From: Microtetraspora sp. NBRC 13810
GTDB lineage: Bacteria; Actinomycetota; Actinomycetes; Streptosporangiales; Streptosporangiaceae
Assembly: GCF_030268685.1 (NCBI RefSeq)
Contig: NZ_BSRQ01000007.1
Span: 1 to 64,000 of the forward strand
Length of the DNA: 64,000 nucleotides
Reading direction: 5' to 3'
A program made the position numbers and the translations under genes. This document shows, piece after piece, positions 58,922-64,000 of the stretch. The notes beneath the pieces are model-generated. The model saw only the letters and a program-made list of their open reading frames with translations, was not told where the DNA came from and did not search any database. Numbering within the stretch: the stretch's first letter is position 1; each line of letters starts with the position of its first letter.

Positions 58922-59110
58922 GTTGATCGGGTCTCCTCGGGCGGCGGGGTGGTCGGCTTGCGCGAGGGTCACGGTTCACTGTCGCGGTGGCGCCGGTGGC
59001 CGTGGAGTCCTCAAGGTGGGTCGCCGTCAACGTACGCTCGGAGCGTCCCGTACGGGATGCGTCAGTTGTCCCCTATCACGGTGTTATGGCAGCCGCAGGA
59101 CGGGGACGGT

Positions 59111-60049
59111 TCAGGCGGCGCCGGACCGGGCGGGCGGCTGTCCCGCGGCGGCGCCGCGGCTGAGGAACTCGGCGAGGCGGACCGGGGCGTCCCCTCCGTG
59201 GCCGGCCGCCACCGCGGCGTCGACGACCTCCTTGGCGGCCCTGGTGACGGCCGAGGGGACCTCGGTCTCGTCGAGTGCGTGGACGATGTGCTCCAGGCTC
59301 GCGGCGACCGAGGTCAACGCCGCTGATCCCTCCCCGGAGAAGCTGCCGCCGTCGATCTCGGCCGCGAGCGCGGGGAGGAGGTCGGCCATCAGTTGCGCCA
59401 TCTGCTGGGCGTGGGGAGCCAGCGCGGTGGCCGGCACCTCCTGGCGTGCCGCGAGCGCGAAGGAGTGCATCAATCCGGTGATCGAGGTCCAGAACAGGTT
59501 GAGCAGGGCGACGTCGAAGGTCGCCGCCCTCCCAGGGTCGGCGCCGAGGTGGACGGCCGCGCCGCCCAATGCCGCCAGGGTCGGCCGGTGGCGGTCGAGG
59601 AGGGCGGCCGGTCCGCTGTAGAGGATGCGGGTCGTCTCGGTGCCGATGACCGCCGCCGGGGTCATGATCGCGCCGTCGAGGTAGGCCATGCCGAGGCCGT
59701 CCACCCGGAGCGCGAGCTCCCGGGTGCGCCGCGGCGCCTCGGAGGTCAGGTTCACCAGGGTGGTGGCCGGAAGTCTCCGGTGGTCCGATTCGGCGAGGGC
59801 GCGGTCGAGGACGGCTTCGACGGCGTCGGCGTCGACGACGCACACGACGGTCAGCTCGCTCGCCTGGAGCGCGGCCTGCGGGCCGTCGGCCCACGTGGCG
59901 CCCCGGGTGAGAAGGTCGCCGGCCTTGTCCGCGGTGCGATTCCATACCGTGGTGGGGTGACCGGCGGCCAGGAAGGCGCCGGCGATCGCGCGCCCCATCG
60001 GTCCCAGGCCGATCACCGTCACCGGCGGTGAGGTGGTCGTGTGGCCCAT
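59111..60049 (-). CDS. imine-reductase-like NAD(P) oxidoreductase
   Basis: A 312-aa protein: VTVIGLGPMGRAIAGAFLAAGHPTTVWNRTADKA (NADP-binding), LDGAIMTPAAVIGTET and an all-helical second domain. It is a paralogue of the protein at 14189. It is controlled by the divergent MerR gene through a typical MerR operator at 60101-60132. Substrate unknown; imine or ketone reduction is suggested by the family only. Confidence 0.85.
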   Translation of the reverse strand: MGHTTTSPPVTVIGLGPMGRAIAGAFLAAGHPTTVWNRTADKAGDLLTRGATWADGPQAALQASELTVVCVVDADAVEAVLDRALAESDHRRLPATTLVNLTSEAPRRTRELALRVDGLGMAYLDGAIMTPAAVIGTETTRILYSGPAALLDRHRPTLAALGGAAVHLGADPGRAATFDVALLNLFWTSITGLMHSFALAARQEVPATALAPHAQQMAQLMADLLPALAAEIDGGSFSGEGSAALTSVAASLEHIVHALDETEVPSAVTRAAKEVVDAAVAAGHGGDAPVRLAEFLSRGAAAGQPPARSGAA

Positions 60050-60100
60050 CTCGGTGTTCTCCCGTCCTCCAGGAGGCGTGATCGCCTCACGTGTGCCGTT

Positions 60101-60132
60101 AGGCTAGAGCTTCACGTTGACGTGAAGGTCAA
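60101..60132 (-). promoter_or_regulatory. MerR-type operator between stretched promoter elements
   Basis: On the minus strand, -35 TTGACC (60132-60127) and -10 TAGCCT (60106-60101) are 20 bp apart, longer than normal. The gap contains a perfect dyad CTTCACGT-TG-ACGTGAAG (60110-60127 on the plus strand). An over-long spacer holding a dyad is the hallmark of MerR activation by DNA twisting. It serves the reductase at 59111-60049. Confidence 0.75.
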
Positions 60133-60151
60133 GCGCGGAAGGCGGCCAGGC

Positions 60152-60520
60152 TTGAGAATCGGTGCGCTCGCGGAACGCGTCGGGGTGAGCACGCGCGCAT
60201 TGCGCTACTACGAGGAGAAGGGTCTGCTGATCCCCGGGCGGACACCCGCCGGATACCGCGTCTACACCGACGAGCACGCCGCGACGGTCCGCCGGATCCG
60301 GATCCTTCTCGCGGCGGGTCTGAACACCGACCTGGTCAGGGAGATCCTGCCGTGCATGGTGGACGACGGGGAGTTCCTCGCGCCCGGCTGCGTCGACCTC
60401 GTCGCCGAGTTCGAACGGGAACGCCGGCGCATCGACGACCGGATCGCCGAGCTCCACGACGTCCGCTCCGCGCTGACGGGCATCATCGAAGCCGGCCTCG
60501 CCACCTCGGCGGGCCGTTGA
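60152..60520 (+). CDS. MerR-family regulator
   Basis: A 122-aa MerR protein: RIGALAERVGVSTRALRYYEEKGLLIPGRTPAGYRVYTDEHAATVRRIRILLAAGL, then a dimerisation helix ending AELHDVRSALTGIIEAGL. No metal-binding Cys cluster beyond LPCMVDDGEFLAPGCVDL, so it may sense a small molecule or redox. The TTG at 60152 has GGAAGG before it and gives the standard MerR N-terminus; the frame is open further upstream. Divergent from its likely target, the imine-reductase-like gene. Confidence 0.85.
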   Translation: MRIGALAERVGVSTRALRYYEEKGLLIPGRTPAGYRVYTDEHAATVRRIRILLAAGLNTDLVREILPCMVDDGEFLAPGCVDLVAEFERERRRIDDRIAELHDVRSALTGIIEAGLATSAGR

Positions 60521-60557
60521 CCCCAGGCCCGGGTCCACGCCGCGGGCGGCGGCCTGG

Positions 60558-60946
60558 TCAGGGATGGGGCGCGGCGTTCCAACCGGCCAGGATCGGCAGG
60601 ACGCGTGCGGTGGGTGAGCCGGGCTCGGTCGTGTAGACGACGAGCCGCTGCTCCGGCTCGTGCGGCGCGCGGACGATCTCGATGTCGAAGGACATGGGGC
60701 CGGAGGCGGGATGCTGGACGCGCTTGGCCACCGACGCGTAGTCGCGGACGGCGTGGTCGTCCCACCACCGGGCGACGTCGCCGTCGCTCGCGCGCAACTC
60801 GTCCACGAGCGCCGCGAGCCGGTTGTCGTACGGGCGGCGGGCGATCTCCCGGCGCATCGTGGCGACGGTGGCCGAGGCGAAGTCCGCCCAGTTCACGATC
60901 CGCTCGCGGGCGACCGGGTCCTGGAACATGAAGCGGACGAACGACG
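60558..60946 (-). pseudogene. C-terminal remnant of an XRE/MmyB-type regulator
   Basis: The frame from 60946 down to the stop at 60558 reads TSFVRFMFQDPVARERIVNWADFASATVATMRREI, then RWWDDHAVRDYASVAKRVQHPASGPMSFDIEI and QRLVVYTTEPGSPTARVLPILAGW. This is the MmyB-like ligand domain found behind an XRE HTH in actinobacterial regulators. The HTH half is absent, and the frame runs into the antisense of an SDR gene, so a rearrangement has cut it. Confidence 0.75.
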
Positions 60947-61710
60947 TCCCCGGCTCCCGGCTGGCCGGCCGCACCGCCGTGGTCACCGGCTCGACCAGCG
61001 GGATCGGCGCGGCGATCGCCCGCGTACTGGCCGGCGAGGGCGCACACGTCGTCGTCAGCGGCCGGCAGGCAACCCGCGGCGAGCGGGTCGTCGAGGAGAT
61101 CGGGCGGGCCGGCGGGCGCGCCGACTTCGTCCCGGCGGACCTCGCAGGCAGCTGCGAGCAGCTGCGCGCCTTCGCCGCACAGGCCACCGACGTGCTCGGC
61201 GGACGCGTCGACATCCTGGTCAACAACGCGGGCATCTACCCGGCGACGCCGACCGAGGACCTGCCGGACGCGGACCTCGACGCCATGCTCGCGGTCAACG
61301 TCCGCGCCCCCCACGTCCTGGTCGCCGCGATGGCGCCGGCCATGGCCGAGCGGGGCAGCGGCGTCATCGTCACCATCGGCTCCTGGATGGCCCGGGTCGG
61401 CAGCCCCTTCGCGGCGATGTACACCGCGACCAAGGCGGCTGACGAGCAGCTCACCCGCAGCTGGGCCGCGGAGTGCGGGCCACGGGGCGTGCGGGTCAAC
61501 ACCGTGGCGCCCGGAGCGACCCTCACGCCGGGCAACGAGGCGGCCCGCGCGCAACTCGACGCGATGACCGCCACCACCCCGGCGGGCGTCGTCGTCCGGC
61601 CGGACGACATCGCCAAGGGCGTCCTGTACGTCGCCGGCGACGACGCGGCCATGGTCCACGGCATCACGCTCTACGTGGACGGCGGCATCTCCGCCACCCG
61701 CCCGGCCTGA
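60928..61710 (+). CDS. short-chain dehydrogenase/reductase
   Basis: A 260-aa SDR: GRTAVVTGSTSGIGAAIARVLAGEGAHVVVSGRQ (cofactor loop), LVNNAGIYP, catalytic Ser-Tyr-Lys with YTATKAADEQL, and GGISATRPA at the end. It is a classical SDR oxidising or reducing an alcohol/ketone with NAD(P). The first 12 residues (MKRTNDVPGSRLA) come partly from DNA that is antisense to the MmyB remnant, and there is no clear ribosome site, so the natural 5' end may have been lost. Confidence 0.82.
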   Translation: MKRTNDVPGSRLAGRTAVVTGSTSGIGAAIARVLAGEGAHVVVSGRQATRGERVVEEIGRAGGRADFVPADLAGSCEQLRAFAAQATDVLGGRVDILVNNAGIYPATPTEDLPDADLDAMLAVNVRAPHVLVAAMAPAMAERGSGVIVTIGSWMARVGSPFAAMYTATKAADEQLTRSWAAECGPRGVRVNTVAPGATLTPGNEAARAQLDAMTATTPAGVVVRPDDIAKGVLYVAGDDAAMVHGITLYVDGGISATRPA

Positions 61711-61832
61711 CCCCCCTACGGTGCCGGAGGGCCGGTGTCCGCTCGTCCGAGGTGAGCATCCCGGTCAGGAGGCCGACGGCGGTCGCGGCGGAGCAGGCCG
61801 CGAACCGCCCCCGGCACCCCTCGGAGCAGGCG

Positions 61833-62366
61833 TCAGCCGGTGCCGAACGCCTTCAGGAAGGCGGCCGTGTCGAAGTACTCCGTGAAGTCGGCGATCCGGT
61901 CACCGTCCATGTGGAAGATCGCCACACCCCGGTTGCGGTAGGTGCCGCCCGCGACCAGCTCGATGTCGAGCGTCCAGGTGGCCATCACCCGGCGGGGGTC
62001 GAGCATCGGCTCGGCCCTCCAGGTGAACCTGGTCTCGCCGAACAGCCGGAAGAAGTCGCCGATGCCCGACACGATCGCGTCGCGTCCCACCGTCGCGCCG
62101 GGTACGCCCTGTGGCGTGACGGGCACGCGATAGACGGCGTCCCTGGTCCACAGGGTCGCGAACCGGTCGATGTCCTTGGCCTGCAGGGCCCGGTAGAACG
62201 CGTCCACCGTCCGGAGGCTGCGAGCGCGCTGGGCGGCGGCGGGCGCGGGCGTCTCGGCCGCCTGGGCGGAGACGGCGTGCGGCCGGGCCGCCGCGGGCGC
62301 GGGTGCGGCGACGCCCAGGGCCGCCACCACGGCTAACGAGACGGCCATGGCCGAGGAGACACGCAT
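61833..62366 (-). CDS. secreted SnoaL/NTF2-like protein
   Basis: A 177-aa protein: a signal peptide (about residues 1-28, AAPAPAAARP) followed by an NTF2/SnoaL-like cone (LRTVDAFYRALQAKDIDRFATLWTRDAVYRVPV...MATWTLDIELVAGGTYRNRGVAIFHMDGDRIADFTEYFD). It could be an ester cyclase/isomerase relative or a simple ligand binder. It begins one base after the aldo/keto reductase stop, so it is in that operon. Confidence 0.8.
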   Translation of the reverse strand: MRVSSAMAVSLAVVAALGVAAPAPAAARPHAVSAQAAETPAPAAAQRARSLRTVDAFYRALQAKDIDRFATLWTRDAVYRVPVTPQGVPGATVGRDAIVSGIGDFFRLFGETRFTWRAEPMLDPRRVMATWTLDIELVAGGTYRNRGVAIFHMDGDRIADFTEYFDTAAFLKAFGTG

Positions 62367-62367
62367 G

Positions 62368-63381
62368 TCAGGTCCTTTCCCGAACGCCCGAGGAGGCGGA
62401 GGTGTCGATGTTGCGCAGGTAGGCCGCGTCGCCCTGCGCGCCCGCTGCCACGCCGGGCGGGACCAGCCCGGCGAGCCGCTCGAACACCTGCCGGTCCAGG
62501 GACAGGTCGGCGGCGGCGGCGTTGGCGCGGGCGTTCGCGGCCCGGCCGGTGCCGGGGATCGGGACGACCTCCTGGTGGATCAGCCAGGCCAGGGCGAGCT
62601 GGGCCGTCGTCACCCCGCACTCGGCGGCCAGGCGGCCCACCTCGTCTGACAGCGACAGGTTGCGGCCGAGGTTGTCCCCCTGGAAGCGCGGGTTGCCCCT
62701 GCGCCAGTCCCGCTCGGCGAGGTCGGCCGTGCCGCGGAGCGCGCCGCCGAGCAGGCCGCGGCCGAGCGGGCTGTAGGCGACGAAACCGATGCCCAGCTCG
62801 GCGCAGACGGGCAGGATCGCCTCCTCCGGCTCCCGCTGGAACAGCGAGTACTCGGTCTGCACGGCGGTGATGGGATGCACCGCGTGCCCGCGGCGGATCG
62901 TCTCCGCGGACACCTCCGACAGCCCGACATACCGGATCTTCCCCTCGCGGACCAGTTCGGCGAGCGCCCCGACGGTGTCCTCGATCGGGGTCTCCGGATC
63001 CAGCCTGTGCAGGTAGTAGAGATCGACATGGTCGGTCGCCAGGCGGCTCAGGCTGGCCTCCAGCGCGCCCCTGATGTAGGCGGGCCTGCCCATGCCGGTC
63101 AGCAGGACGCCGTCCGCGCCGTGGTTCCCGCCGAACTTCGTGGCCAGCACGATCTCGTCGCGCCGGTGGCGGAGCCGGCGGCCGATCAGCCGCTCGCTGT
63201 GGCCGTCCCCGTAGATGTCGGCCGTGTCGACGAAGGTGATGCCCGCGTCGACGGCCGCGTCCAGGGTGGCGGCCGCCTCGCGCTCGTCCACGTCGGCGTA
63301 GATGCCGGGCGCGAGCGTCATGGCGCCGAACCCGACCGTGGAGACCTGTGGCCCTTGATATCCGAGCCTTCGAAAACGCAC
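62368..63381 (-). CDS. aldo/keto reductase
   Basis: A 337-aa AKR with the tetrad D-Y-K-H: FVDTADIYGDGHSERLIG, VLATKFG, and VDLYYLHRLDP. NADPH-dependent carbonyl reduction is expected; substrate unknown. The GTG at 63381 has GAGGGG 5 bases upstream and gives RFRRLGYQGPQVSTVGFGAMTL, the standard start. Divergent from the XRE regulator at 63550, which probably controls it. Confidence 0.9.
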   Translation of the reverse strand: MRFRRLGYQGPQVSTVGFGAMTLAPGIYADVDEREAAATLDAAVDAGITFVDTADIYGDGHSERLIGRRLRHRRDEIVLATKFGGNHGADGVLLTGMGRPAYIRGALEASLSRLATDHVDLYYLHRLDPETPIEDTVGALAELVREGKIRYVGLSEVSAETIRRGHAVHPITAVQTEYSLFQREPEEAILPVCAELGIGFVAYSPLGRGLLGGALRGTADLAERDWRRGNPRFQGDNLGRNLSLSDEVGRLAAECGVTTAQLALAWLIHQEVVPIPGTGRAANARANAAAADLSLDRQVFERLAGLVPPGVAAGAQGDAAYLRNIDTSASSGVRERT

Positions 63382-63514
63382 GTGACCCCTCTTTCCGATC
63401 ATCCGGTCGCCTCGATCGTGCCCGCCCGGCCGCGGAGGCACCAGGATCCGCCGATGACCAGCAGGCCCGGGGCGCGCATCGGCGAAGCTAGGAAGGAGAG
63501 GGCTAGGACGCGCG

Positions 63515-63530
63515 GTACGGCATGCCGTAC
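63515..63530 (+). promoter_or_regulatory. 16-bp palindrome before the XRE regulator
   Basis: GTACGGCA followed by its exact complement TGCCGTAC (63515-63530) lies 20 bp before the XRE start and 134 bp before the AKR start. It is a likely autoregulatory operator for the XRE/MmyB-type protein. Confidence 0.55.
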
Positions 63531-63549
63531 GGTCGGGCAGACTGGCGGC

Positions 63550-64000
63550 ATGGCCGCTCGTGACCTTGCGCACTTCCTGCGCACCCGCCGTGCCCGGATC
63601 GAGCCCGCGGACGCGGGCCTGCCCGCCTCCGGGCGACGCCGCGCGCCCGGCCTGCGCCGGGCGGAGGTGGCCCTGCTCGCCGGGATCAGCCCGGACTACT
63701 ACATGCGCCTGGAACAGGGGCGTGACATCCGGCCGTCGTCGTCGGTCCTCGACGCGCTGGCCCGCGCCCTGCGGTTCGACGACGACGAGCGGGACCACCT
63801 GTACCGGCTGGCCCGCGCCGAGCCCGCCCCGCCGATCCACGCGGAGCCGCCGCCGATCGGCGCGAGCGTCCGCCGGCTCCTCGACGTCATCGACCCGGTG
63901 CCCGCCTACGTCCTCAACGGCCGGCTCGACGTGCTGGCCTGGAACGCGATGGCCGCCGCGCTGGTGATCGACTTCGGCGAGCTGCCGCCGGCCCGCCGCA
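63550..64000 (+). CDS. XRE-type regulator with MmyB-like domain, cut by window end
   Basis: 150 residues are visible. An HTH at residues about 10-70 reads LRTRRARIEPADAGLPASGRRRAPGLRRAEVALLAGISPDYYMRLEQGRDIRPSSSVLDALARALR. It is followed by LYRLARAEPAPPIHAEPPPIGASVRRLLD and the start of the MmyB-like ligand domain PAYVLNGRLDVLAWNAMAAAL. This is the full form of the domain left as a fragment at 60558-60946. ATG at 63550. Divergent from the aldo/keto reductase operon, its probable target. The rest lies outside the window. Confidence 0.88.
   Translation, partial: MAARDLAHFLRTRRARIEPADAGLPASGRRRAPGLRRAEVALLAGISPDYYMRLEQGRDIRPSSSVLDALARALRFDDDERDHLYRLARAEPAPPIHAEPPPIGASVRRLLDVIDPVPAYVLNGRLDVLAWNAMAAALVIDFGELPPARR

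Overview
The window is very GC-rich, has GTG and TTG starts as well as ATG, and packs genes into operons with 4-bp ATGA/GTGA overlaps. It carries marks of a filamentous actinomycete: a complete conservon (cvnABCD plus two P450s), a mycothiol-type maleylpyruvate isomerase-like protein, F420/FMN luciferase-like enzymes, SpoIIE-type PP2C, DUF574-type methyltransferase, DUF4232 lipoprotein, snapalysin and an actinobacterial ARG box. A Streptosporangiales-like host (Nonomuraea/Streptosporangium/Actinomadura type) fits best. This is an inference from gene content, not a phylogeny.

Layout. 1-3.5 kb: end of an IS110-type transposase, a frameshifted DoxX gene, an ArsR-SRPBCC pair with a doubled operator, a RibD-like reductase and a MarR regulator. 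4.3-9.5 kb: the conservon. 9.6-14.0 kb: a copper/peroxidase operon (Sco, PCuAC, Dyp peroxidase), a membrane protein and a GlxA-type regulator. 14.2-24.0 kb: small oxidoreductases, drug-type transporters and single regulators, with a truncated GlxA-type remnant. 24.2-28.9 kb: a TetR-controlled operon with two P450s, two ferredoxins and a ferredoxin reductase. 29-36 kb: DUF899, mismatch glycosylase, methyltransferase, a large FAD-type protein, a PP2C phosphatase and a lipoprotein.

36.1-40.9 kb holds the most unusual locus. It is a six-gene, tightly coupled operon on the minus strand: LLM-class flavin oxidoreductase, a 200-aa protein with 24 consecutive Lys-Asp-X tripeptides, a divergent ATP-grasp-like partner, a canonical RimK-like ATP-grasp ligase, an Fe(II)/2-oxoglutarate-type oxygenase and a PhyH-type oxygenase. 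I read it as a graspetide-like (ATP-grasp) ribosomal peptide pathway in which the KDX array is the substrate. Lys amines and Asp carboxylates are what an ATP-grasp ligase could join, and the oxygenases and LLM enzyme would tailor the product. A divergent promoter with two adjacent palindromes drives two unrecognised proteins next to it.

42.7-64 kb: a HEAT-repeat protein, VOC protein, ABC-F protein with a leader hairpin, a sulfone/sulfur acquisition pair (sfnG plus DszC-like), decayed genes, an ARMT1-type phosphatase, NDH-2-like flavoprotein, AraC and TetR regulators, type-2 argG under an ARG box, hydrolase, snapalysin with a duplicated 3' end, a MerR/imine-reductase-like divergent pair with a textbook MerR operator, a head-to-head rearrangement scar, and an aldo/keto reductase operon facing an XRE regulator cut by the window end. 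No rRNA, tRNA or CRISPR was seen.
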